Origin: Cyanophora paradoxa
Lineage: Eukaryota; Glaucocystophyceae; Cyanophorales; Cyanophoraceae
NCBI GenBank assembly: GCA_004431415.1
Contig: QPMI01000357.1
Span: 1 to 63,308, forward strand
DNA length: 63,308 nt
Reading direction: 5' to 3'
Shown: in pieces, positions 9,163 through 19,400 of the stretch
How positions within the stretch are numbered: the first letter of the stretch is position 1
Layout of the letters: each line of letters begins with the position of its first letter
Position numbers and translations under genes: made by a program
The notes under the pieces: model-generated
Told to the model about the DNA's origin: nothing
What the model saw: the letters and a program-made list of their open reading frames with translations, nothing else
Databases searched by the model: none

Positions 9163-11832
9163 GTGGTGGGCGCCGGCGGGGGCGGCGAGGGCGGCGCCAT
9201 GGACGCCGGCAACCTCCTCAAGCCGGCCCTCGCCCGCGGCGAGCTCCGCTGCATCGGTGCCCGCCCCCGCCGCGCCCCCCCGCCGGCCCCGCGGCGGCTG
9301 AGGGGGCGGGGCAGGGGCGACGACGCTGGACGAGTACCGGAAGTACATCGAGAAGGACGCGGCGCTAGAGCGGCGCTTCCAGCAGGTCTACGCGGGGGAG
9401 CCCGACGTCCAGGACACGATCTCCATCCTCCGCGGCCTCAAGGAGCGCTACGAGGTGCGCGCGGCGCGGCGCGGCGGGGCCGGCGGCGGGCGGCCCCCGA
9501 CGGGGCGGGCGGGGGCAGGTGCACCACGGGGTGCGGATCTCGGACGCGGCGCTGATCGCGGCGGCGACGCTCTCGAACCGGTACATCGCCGACCGCTTCC
9601 TCCCCGACAAGGCCATCGACCTCGTCGACGAGGCGGCCGCCAAGCTCAAGATGGAGATCACGAGCAAGCCGGCCGCCCTCGACGAGGTCGACCGCCGCCT
9701 CATGCAGCTCGAGATGGAGCGCCTCTCCCTCAAGAAGGAGACCGGCGCGCGCCCGCCCCGCCCCCTCCCGCAGAACGTCCTCGCGCACTCTGACGGGCGG
9801 GCGGGCGGGGCGCAGACAAGGCGTCGCAGGAGCGGCTGGAGGCGCTGGGGCGGGAGATCGACGAGGTGAAGGGGCAGCAGTCCGGGCTGGTGGCGCAGTG
9901 GGCGAGCGAGAAGGGCGTGATCGAGGGGATCTCGTCCCTGAAGGAGCAGATCGACGCGCTAAAGCTCGAGGTGGAGCAGGCGGAGCGCGACTACGACCTC
10001 AACCGCGCCGCCGAGCTCAAGTACTCCCGCCTCCCCGACCTCCAGCGGTGCGCCCCCGAGCCCCGCCGGGTGTAGACGAGCGGCGCGCCGAGGCGGGGCG
10101 GGGCGCGCGCAGGCAGCTGGAGGAGGCGGAGCGGACGCTGGAGTCGGGGAGCGGGCGCTCGATGCTCCGCGAGGAGGTCACCGAGCAGGGTGCGCCGCCC
10201 TCCCCGGAGGGACGCGAGCCCGCCCGGGCCGGCCCGGCGCGACGCGGTTCGGCGCAGACATCGCGGAGATCATCTCGAAGTGGACGGGGATCCCGATCAC
10301 GAAGCTGGTGGAGTCGGAGAAGGAGAAGCTGCTGAACCTCGCGGCCGTCCTCCACGAGCGGGTGATCGGGCAGGACGAGGCGGTGGACCTCGTCGCGGAG
10401 GCGATCCAGCGCTCGCGGGCCGGCCTCTCGGACCCCAACAAGCCCATCGCGAGCTTCCTCTTCCTCGGGCCCACGGGGGTCGGCAAGACCGAGCTCGCCA
10501 AGGCCCTCGCCTCCTACCTCTTCGACACCGAGGAGGCCATCGTCCGCGCCCCGCCCTCCGGCTCCCCGGCGCGGCCCCTCCCCGGCGCCGATGCTTTCGC
10601 GCGCGGCGGCAGGTGCGGATCGACATGTCGGAGTACATGGAGAAGCACAGCGTGTCGCGCCTGATCGGGGCGCCCCCGGGCTACGTCGGCTACGACGAGG
10701 GCGGGCAGCTGACCGAGGCCGTACGCCGCCGCCCCTACAGCGTCATCCTCCTCGACGAGATGGAGAAGGCGCGCGGGGCCGGCCGCGCGGGGCCGGGCGG
10801 GGCGGGCGGCTGGGCTGACGGGCTCCGGGGGCCGCAGGCGGCGCCGGACGTCTTCAACATCCTCCTCCAGGTCCTCGACGACGGCCGCCTCACCGACTCC
10901 CAGGCCCGCCCCGCGCCCCCGCCCCAGCCGCCGCCGCCCTCACGCCCCGCGCGCCCCGCAGGGTCGCACCGTGGACTTCAAGAACGCGATCATCATCATG
11001 ACGAGCAACGTGGGTGCCCAGTACATCATGGACATCGCCGGCAAGGCGCGCCCGCCCCGGCCCCCGCCGCGCGCCTCGCCCCGGCGCCGCGGGGGCTGAG
11101 GCGGGGCGGGCAGTCGGTGGCCGGGGGCGGGGCCGAGGACGTGGCGGCGTACGCGGAGATGCGGCAGCGCGTGGTGGAGTCGATGCGCGCCCAGTTCCGC
11201 CCCGAGTTCCTCAACCGCATCGACGAGGCCCGCCCCGCCCCGCCCCGCCCCGCCTGTTCTTCTTGCTCTGAGGCGCGGGGCGCAGTACGTGATCTTCCAC
11301 GCGCTCGACAAGGAGCAGCTGCGCGGCATCGTCCGCATCCAGGCGCGCCGCCCCGCCGCCCGCCCCGGGGCCCGGCTGGAGCTGACGGGGCGGGGCAGGT
11401 GGAGCGGGTGGCGGAGCGGCTGCGGGAGCGGAAGATCGCGCTGCGCATCTCGGACGCGGCGCTCGACTTCCTCACGGAGGTCGGCTTCGAGCCGATGTAC
11501 GGCGCGCGGCCCCTCAAGCGCGCCATCCAGCGCCACGTCGAGAACCCCGTGCGCCGCCCCCGGCCCCGGCCCGGGGCCGGGCGCGAGGGGGCCTCACGGG
11601 GGGGCGGGGCCAGGTGTCGAAGGCGATCATCCGGGGGGACGTGGCGGACGGGGACACCGTCTTCGTCGACTCCAGCGGCGACCACATCGAGGTCAAGGTC
11701 CGCCCCCGCCGCCCCGGCCCCGCGCCCCGCCCCTCGCCCCGCCCCCCGCCCCCCGCCCCTCTGACCTCGGCCGGTCGCCCCGCCCCCCCGCAGCGCCTCC
11801 CCTCCTCCGACTTCGCCACGCCGGCCGCGTGA
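7638..11832 (+). CDS. clpB: ClpB/HSP100 disaggregase, organelle-type
   Basis: This is a complete ClpB: Clp-N repeats ([12 protein letters not shown]..., [15 protein letters not shown]), first AAA+ domain with Walker A GEPGVGKT and Walker B ILFIDEIH, the coiled-coil middle domain ([17 protein letters not shown] to [20 protein letters not shown]), second AAA+ domain with [26 protein letters not shown] and LLDEMEKA, and the C-terminal domain ([17 protein letters not shown]). It threads aggregated proteins through a hexamer together with HSP70. Exons: 7638-7988, 8054-8176, 8229-8351, 8430-8723, 8790-9032, 9097-9256, 9315-9454, 9519-9744, 9816-10047, 10113-10189, 10258-10541, 10613-10768, 10838-10903, 10962-11045, 11114-11227, 11286-11342, 11399-11548, 11614-11697, 11794-11832. 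Exon 1 encodes a presequence-like stretch from [18 protein letters not shown]; an alternative start is the ATG at 8033. Mitochondrial or plastid location cannot be decided. Confidence 0.93.
7989..11793 (+). other. ClpB intron set: 18 micro-introns, 6 with GC donors
   Basis: Introns fixed by ClpB conservation run 52-96 nt. Six have GC-AG borders: 9745-9815, 10769-10837, 10904-10961, 11046-11113, 11228-11285 and 11343-11398. The other twelve are GT-AG, nearly all beginning GTGCGC, GTGCCC or GTCCGC. The 5' parts are C-rich (GCGCGCCCGCCCCGCC style). Many 3' parts read CTGAC or CTGAG, a likely branch point, followed by a G-rich run such as GGGGCGGGGCAG. The two ends are therefore largely complementary. 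Confidence 0.88.
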
Positions 11833-12122
11833 TAGGACACCGTCCTCGGCTCCCCCGCCCTCTCCATCCGCCCCCGCCCTCCCCTGCCCCTCGCGAAGAT
11901 CCCTCCCCCCCGAGGTCCTCTTTCCCGGCGCCGCCCTCGAAAGTTTTGTGTGAATAGAGGGCCCCGCCTTGCCGCGCACGAGCCGAGACCCTCTGACCGA
12001 CGCGGGTTACTTTCACGCTCTAAACAAACTACCACGAAACAAAGAACAAGTCTTGCAAGAAATGAAGAGTGGGCGGCATCGCAGCAAAGCAAGAAGGGGC
12101 GAGGGCCCCAGCTACGGCTAGG

Positions 12123-15100
12123 CTAGAAGTACTGTGCGAGGTGGGGGTCGGCGTGGCAGGGGACGCGGAGCGCGTCGTAGACCTGCGCGGGGGGTCAGCG
12201 CGGCAGCGCGGGGCGATACGCGGCAAAGCGTAGTGGGGCGAGGGCACGTGAAGGAGGAGGGTGGGGAAGCGGGAGGCGAAGTAGTGGAGGAAGCCGCCGG
12301 GGAGGGGGCCCATGAGCGCCTGCAGCGGGGGCGGCATGTCCCGGAAGTGGTTCCGCTTGTTCCGGATCACCCGCAGCAGGTCCTGCCCCCGCGCAGAGGC
12401 CCCTCGGCCGGCGGCGGCGGGGGGCGCAGCGGGGGCGGGGGGGCGGGGGAGCGGACGCGGAGGGAGGCGGGGTTGTACTTGCGGTACTTGCCGAGGTTGG
12501 CGACGAGCTCGGGGTCGAGGAGGGCGACCCAGTCTGGGGCCGGCCCCAGCACGGCTGCCGCGCGGGCCTCGAGGGCGCGGAGGAGGGGCGAGTCGCGCTC
12601 CTCGGGCTCGATGCGGTCCGAGGCGTCGACGAGGAAGGCGAGGCGCTGCTCGTCCCCCCAGAAGAACGGGTGCGCGACCACCTCCCCCGCCGTCGGCCGG
12701 CACCCGGGCTCCTGCCGCCCCCCGCCCTTCAGCCACAGCGCGGCGGCCTCGCCGAGGGGAGGGCGCGGGGGCGCACGGGGTGGAGCATGGCGCGGATGAG
12801 GTGCTGCGCCTCGGGGAGGTGGGCGACCCCCGAGAGGTCCGCCCGCCCCGCCACCACGTTCGCCTCGCGCTCCATCCTGCGCCGCGCCGGCCCCCGCGCT
12901 CGGGCCCCGCCGGCTCGGGGCGGGGCGGGCGGGGCGGGCGGGGCGGGCGGACCGCTCGCCGAAGGGGTGGCCGGCGAAGGTGAGGACGTAGTGGAGGAGG
13001 CAGCCCGTCGAGAAGATGTCCACCGCCTTCGTCAGCCGCCCCGCCAGCAGCACCTCCGGCGCCTGCCACCCGCTCGTCCCTGCACCGCCACCCCCGGCGT
13101 TGGCGCCCCGCCCCGCAGCCGGCCGCCGCGCGTGCCGGGCGGGCGCACCCGGCGTGCAGCTCTCGTAGCTCGTCTCGTGCGCCTGCAGCCGCCTGCTCAG
13201 GCCCATGTCCGAGATCTTCAGCCTGCGCGCGGGCCGCGGCCGTCAGCCGGCCGCAGACGCCCGCTTCAGGCGTCGAGGGCCGCAGGGGGGCGGACATTCC
13301 GGTCTCGGTGAGGAGCACGTTGACGGGCTGCGCGCTGCGTCAGGCGGGAGCGAGGGCGCGGCAGAGAGAGCGGGCGGCTCGCCTTGATGTCCCTGTGGAC
13401 GATGTGCATGGCGTGGAGGAAGGCGACGCCCTGCACGAGCTCGCCCAGCACCCGCCGCGTCTCCCCCGACGGCAGCGCGCTCTGCCGCCCCTGCGAGGAG
13501 CGCGCCTGCGCCGCACGCGCGCGTCATCCACGCGTCGAGCGGGGGCGGCTGCCGGCGGCGCGGACCTCCTCGACGTAGTCGGCGAGGGTCCGCGCGCAGC
13601 GCTCCAGCGCCAGGTACACGAACTGGTTGTCCGCCTCCTGCGCTCGCCCCGGCGCGTGGGCCCCCGGGGTACGGCGCGGGGGCGCGCGGCCACGCACCAG
13701 GCCGTAGTAGCGCACGACGTTCGGGTGGTGGTCGGCCTGCAGCTCGGTGAGCCTCGAGGGGCAAGCAGCTCTGGGCAGGGAGGGGTGGAGGGGGACCTGG
13801 ATGAGGAGGGAGATCTCGCGCTGGGCGGCGTTGAAGAAGTGAGGGAGCATCCGCTTGACGGCGACCCTGGGCGCGGCCGCGATGAGCGGGGCGGCCGGCG
13901 CAGCACGAGCGCGGGGCCCGAGGTGTGGGGGCTGGAGCGCACTGGCGGCCGTCGAGCTCGCCCTCGTAGACGACGGTGCCGTGGCTGCCGTAGCCGAGGA
14001 TGCGGGAGCTGACGAGGAGCCGCCCCACGCGGATCCAGCCGTCCGCCTCGGCGACAGGGGGCGGGCCGAGGGGCGGGGCCACAGCGAGCGCCCCGCCCTC
14101 CTCCTGGAGGGTGTCCCCCCGGGGGGGCTCGGGGGAGAGATGCGGCTCCGCCGCCAGGGTCTCCGCGGAGGCCGGCGCAGACGCCTTCTTCCCCCGCTTC
14201 TTCTTCTTTGGAGCGGGCGCAGCCGGCCCCAACGTCTGCTCCACGCCCCCGGGGCCGCTCGCTGGCGGCTCGGCGCCGGCATCTGCGCTGATCAACAGCT
14301 GCCGCTCGTCGTCGTGCACAGTCACGACTGCTGCTCGCTGGCGCATACGCCGAGAGAGCATGAGCGAGCCGGCGACGACGATGAGCACGGAGGCCGTCAC
14401 TGCCAGAATGAAAAGTCGCTCGATGGTGAAAAGCTTGTAGAGCTCGCTCTGGTGCTCGTTGTGCTGAGGCAGCTGCTGCTCGGGTGGCTGTGCCGCTGCC
14501 GTGCTCGACGGAGGCACCACTGGGAGGAGAGGGAGAGGCTGATGCGGGGCGAGCTGCAGCCTGTGCGACGGTATACCGTGGGCGACTGCTCGCGTCTCCA
14601 GGTCGTGGGGACACTCCTCGCTCCTGAGGGCCGGAAGGGCGACCGCCTGGTTCTGAAGCGTGACAAGCTCGAGCATCGAGACGTCGCCTGCGCCGCTCGG
14701 CAGGCTGAGGAACTCGCCGGCGCTTTGCCCGGGCACGGCCACGTTTGCCTCCTCCAACGCCAAGCGCCGCAGATCCAACGGGAAGGACCTCGCTCCGTCC
14801 CCGGACACTCCGAAGGCGCGCATGGCGGGCGCTGGCAGATGCAGGCGCCAACGAGGCTCCCCTGGAAACAGGGTCAGCAAGGCACCCAGGCGCGGTCGAG
14901 GCTTCCGACAGCACCTCCAGAGTCGTCGATAAAGTACACCGTGTTGTCACGGGCGACGAGCAGGCGCCCACTGGAAAGCGGGTCGCCGGCCTGCTGCACG
15001 GACGCTGCAGGGTCGTGGAGAATCGGAACAAATTCCGACAGCGTCAGATTCCAGCTGTGGCCGGAGATTCTGATCAGACGCCGGCGAGAGGGGGAGGGTC

Positions 15101-15909
15101 GAACAGCTGCCCCACGCACCGCTCGCGGCCAGTGCGGCTGTCAACAGCACGCACGGAATATCGGACGTGGCCCATTGTGATGGTCCCTGGCCGCCAGTCG
15201 TTCAGACAGACGTCCTCCTTATTGTCTGTCGACGAGAACGCGAATCGGATCGAGCCATCGGACGGTGAGATCCCGTAGACCTGCGTCATGTCGATGAGAA
15301 CGCAATCAGCGCCGTAAATTTGAAGCGTAAGCACTGCCGACCTTCGTCAGCTTCGTTCCAAGAAGTATGAGCCCGTCGCCGATGCCATAGGGAGAGGATG
15401 CCACCGCATCTATCGAATACCGTTATGAATGCAACGCGGTCCAGAGGCGACGATGCCGCACCCTTGATGGTGAAGTCCAACTTCTGCAGCGTGCTGCCCG
15501 GCTGCACGCCTAGAAGGTACACACTGCCGTCGTGCCCCGGAACGAGCCTGAAAGGGAGCGTCTCGTTGTCGTCCAGAGCGACGTGCGCGCGCACGGCCGG
15601 CTCCCCCAAGCGCGCTGCGAACTTGATGGCACCCGTTCGCACGTCGAGGCCGACCACGTCGCCTTCGAGGGTGGACAGCACGACGACGTCTCCGGATCCT
15701 GGACTCTGGGCTACTTCCTGGGAACCAACGACAGCTGCAGGCGGCAGCGGCTTCGGGCTAGCGCTGTCCTCCGCTGATGCGCGTGCGCTCTGGCCTCCAG
15801 ATGTTGTAGCTGTAGAGGGCGCCAGCAGCAACAGGCCAAGGACGACCGCAAGCGCGCACGGCCAGGAGCGCGCAGCCGCACCGCGGCTGGGCAAATGGTC
15901 GCGCGGCAT
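12123..15909 (-). CDS. IRE1: IRE1 ER-stress sensor kinase/endoribonuclease
   Basis: The start at 15909 gives MPRDHLPSRGAAARSWPC followed by a hydrophobic core ALAVVLGLLLLA, a clear signal peptide. The lumenal part has PQQ-like strands (GDVVGLDVRTGAIKF, GSVYLLG). A single TM (LFILAVTASVLIVVAGSLML) precedes a basic KKKKRGKK stretch. The kinase has RILGYGSHGTVVYEGEL, VAVKRML after an intron, ADHHPNVVRYYGLV, HAMHIVHRDIK, a DMG instead of DFG motif (ISDMGLSRRL, as in plant IRE1) and GTSGWQAPEVLL. The C-terminus is a KEN RNase domain: DWVALLDPELVANLGKYRKY, LLRVIRNKRNHFRDMP, GGFLHYFASRFPTLLLHV, ending at TAG 12123-12125. IRE1 senses unfolded proteins in the ER, oligomerises, and splices a bZIP mRNA unconventionally or degrades ER mRNAs. 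Introns are numerous; exact borders in the lumenal part are not settled. Confidence 0.92.
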
Positions 15910-15991
15910 CACGCGCCCGCCCTGTTGCTAGATGTATGAACGAGTGGCGGTGCTGCCGAGCAAATGGTCTTGCGGCATCACGCGCCCGCTC
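15891..15991. repeat. diverged direct duplication spanning the IRE1 start codon
   Basis: GCAAATGGTCGCGCGGCATC (15891) and GCAAATGGTCTTGCGGCATC (15960), each followed by ACGCGCCCGC, are two copies of about 32 bp, 69 bp apart, with only about three differences. The downstream copy on the minus strand holds the IRE1 ATG. Confidence 0.85.
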
Positions 15992-16431
15992 TCTTCCTCG
16001 ATCGGCGCAACTGAGTGGGCCGCCGATCGCCTTTGCTCAGACTCCAATCGTCGCACCGGCTGCCGACAAGGGCTGCTCACAGCTCTCGAATCCTCCGCAC
16101 CGTGCACGCTGCGGCTCGATGGCGCGCACCGCCCAATGCTGCGTCCGCAACCCAAAAAGGCTTGCGGAGGGCGGCAAGGCGGGAAGGGGAGGTCGGCCGC
16201 TGCGCAAGGAGCCTCAGCTCGGTACCCCTCGAGGCAATTGAGTCGCATCGAAGGGCGCAACGCCCCAGCTAGCTGGACAGCGAACAGAGACTGCGGCTGG
16301 AGCTCTCTCGGCTTCCAGCGCTGGGTCAGCTGCAGTGTTCAGCACCTTCGGCCGGGCGCATCATGATGCCCGGCTGCCCGAAGTGGAGAAGCCCGGGATA
16401 GCCGATAGCTCGGCTCACAGTAGCTAGGAGG
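15910..16431. other. divergent spacer between IRE1 and the TKL kinase
   Basis: Apart from the duplicated start region and uORF, I see no gene here. Reading frames on both strands lack recognisable protein features. It should contain the promoters of both genes, but no TATA or other named element is evident. Confidence 0.5.
15928..15978 (-). promoter_or_regulatory. candidate upstream ORF of IRE1
   Basis: The upstream copy of the duplicated start region also has an ATG. It opens a 16-codon frame, MPQDHLLGSTATRSYI, that ends 18 bases before the IRE1 ATG. It resembles the IRE1 N-terminus MPRDHLPSRGAAARS, so it is a duplicated beginning of the same gene. If transcribed it would act as a short uORF in the 5' leader; transcription start is unknown. 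Confidence 0.45.
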
Positions 16432-19400
16432 ATGTTGCGACCAGCACAACTGCGGCCTGGCCACGGCGTCGGAGCCGGGACCGGGTTGGGCTTGATGCTT
16501 GGGGCCGGGCACCCTGACCACCCGTCCAGCACCGACCAGACGCCGCTTGCGGCACGCGGGAACTCGCTCCGAGGATCCTTCTCAAGGAAGCATTCGGATA
16601 CAGAGGCAGCTGAGCAGCCCGGGGTTCAAGGAGTTCACGTCAGCGGGATGAGCATCCGCCGCGCGAATAGCAATAGCATGCAGCCCGGCGCCGCGGCCAT
16701 GAACTCCATTAGACATGGACCGGTCATCCCACCCCGAGAGATCAGCCCAATACCTCCTGCGGACGCTCCCTACAACAGCTCCGAGCCCACCCCTCGCGGC
16801 GCGGCAGCCCTGCAGGTGGGGCCGCTCCGCCGGAGCATGGAGAACGTACCAACCACGAAGAGCTTCCGAATGCCGAGCCCCATGCGGGGCGCGTCCGCCC
16901 GCAAGGTGCAGCCCATCTCGCCCAGCGCCTCCTTCAGGCAGGCCTCCTCCGTGCCCGCCAACTTCAGCCACCACCATGAGCACCTCCCTCCCATGCTCCC
17001 CCCAGCCAACAGCGTTCCCCCGCTCGTGGGCGTGCACCAGCCGCACCCTCCACCCCGCACCCCGTCCCGCGGCGGCATTTCCGTGCGCGGCACCCGCTCC
17101 GGGCACGCCTCCGGAGTCGAGTCCTCGGACGAGTCCGTGATCTCCGCGGCCCCGAGCCTGAGGCTGGCCGGCAGCCGCCGCGGGCTGGGCCCCGTGCAGG
17201 GCGGCGTCCTCGCGAACGGCCTCACCTCCAACTTCCATTCGGGGCGCTTCGCCGCGCCGCTGGCCAGCGGCAGCCGCCGCTCAATGGCGCCGATACCCGA
17301 CGCGAGCCCCGGCCCCGCATCGCTTGAGGGCGAGCTCGCCAGCGGCACCCTGCTCGTCGGCGCGCCTCCTTTCCTTTCCTTTCCTTTCTTTTTCTTTGCG
17401 GGTCGCTCACGCGGGGCGCAGGGAGGCTGCCGCTGGGGCGGCGGTCGAGATCGGGGACGGCGAGCGGCAACGCGAGCCTACGGACGTCGATGACCTCGCT
17501 GGCCGGCACGGCCGACGGGCGCGAGTCGCGCGGCGACCCGCGCGCGGCGCTCGCCGGCCTGCACGAGGAGCTCGCCGACGGGGCCTGGCTGGACGACGGG
17601 GCGTACATGTCGGGGGGGAGCCGCCCGCCGACGGCGAGCTCGATGAGGCCGCCGGCCTCGGCCACCTGGGGCTCCCCGCAGCAGCAGGGGCGGCCGGGGG
17701 CGCCGGGCGGGTCGCAGCCGGGCTCGCGGGCCGCCTCGGTGCGGGGCGGGCACGTCTTCAAGGCCACCGGCTCCTCCTCGGTCGAGGGCGGCGGGGTCAC
17801 CGCGGAGCTCACCTTTGTGCAGCCCATCGCGCCCGGCGGCGACGGCGCCGCCACCGCGACCGCGGCGGCGGCAGCGGCGACGGCTGCAGCGGCCGCTGCC
17901 GCCGCGGCGGCGGCGGTGGCGGTGGCGGCGGCGAGCGGGGCGCCCTCGTCGCTGCTGGGGAGCTCGATGAAGGCGGGGAGCAAGAGCCCGGGCGCGTCGC
18001 CGCCGCCGGAGCCGGCCGAGTCGTCGGGCCCCCGACGAGGCCGAGCAGCGGGGGGCGGGGGCGGGGCAGGGCGGGGGCGCCGGGGGCGACTTCCACCACA
18101 TCTTCTCCCGCCTCCTCTCACCCATGATGGAGCACCTGGCGATCCCCGAGGGCCAAACCCCGGTTCCTTCCAAGCCCAGCACGCCCACGCGCGGCACCCC
18201 GACGAACGCGCCGCCGGCGGCGCAGGCCTCGCCGCCGCAGCCGTCGCCGCCGGCGTCGAAGCCGGGCTCGTCGGCGAGCCTGCCGCCGTCGAAGCCGTCG
18301 TCGGCGGCGCAGCTGACGCCGGCGGAGGCGGCGATCGCGCGCGACCAGAAGCGCATCGCCGAGGAGATGCTCCGCTCCATGCAGCAGGTCCCCGCCGCCG
18401 CCCCCCGCCCCCTCTCTCCGCCCCGCACGCCCGCCCCTGAGCCCCGCGGCAGGTGCGGCACGCCGGCGGGCGGCGGCGGGCGTCGATCGACGGGGCGGGC
18501 GGGGCGGCGTTCCCCTCGATGTCGGGCAAGGCCCTCTCGAGCAACCGGTCGCGGCGTGGCTCGCTGAACACGAGCGGGGGCCCCTCGGCCGCCGCCCCGC
18601 CCCCGCCGGCGCGAAGAACCCCTTCACGTCCCCTCGGGGGCCACCTCGTGCCCCCGGGGGCGCCCCAGGGCCGCCGCGGCTCCGTCTCCGCCCAGGCCGC
18701 CCAGGCGGCGGCGGCGGCGGCGGCGGCGCTGGCGGCGGAGGAGGAGGCGAAGGCGGCAGAGGCGGGGGCGGGGCGGAGGAGGCCCGGGCCTCTCTGTGAC
18801 GGGCGTGCGGCCGCCGTTCGCGAGCCGGTCGCGCACGGGCGGCACGTTCCGCAAGAAGGTGACCTTCGACATGGTGGAGCAGGCGCAAGCCGCCCTCGCG
18901 GCCGCCGAGGCGGCGGCAGCGGCGGCGGCCGCCTCGGCGCGCTCGGGGCCGCGCGAAGCGAGCGTGCCCGAGGAGGGGCCGGCCGACCTCTCGGGCATGG
19001 CCGCCGGCGTTTCCGAGTCGGAGGCCGAGGGGCGCGAGGCGGAGGGCGCGGAGGCGGCGCCGGTGCGGCGGCGCGCCGACAGCTTCCTCTCCTTCCTCAA
19101 CAGCGAGCCGCCCGGCGGGGGCGGCATCTCGGGCATCGCAGGCATCAACCCGCCCGCCTCGGTGCGCCGCCGCCGCGCCCCGCCGCGCCTTGGCGCGCAG
19201 GATCCGACGGCTCGCAGATCGCGATGGACATGTCGCCGCTGATGTTCCTGCGGCCCTCGATGCCCTCCGTGGAGGCCCCGCCCGACGCCTCGGAGGAGGC
19301 CGGGGAGGGCGAGGGGAAGGAGAGGAGGGGCGAGGAGGGGGCGCGTGCGCGCAACTACGAAATCGACTTCTCGCAGCTGCAGCTGCGCAAGCGCATCGGC

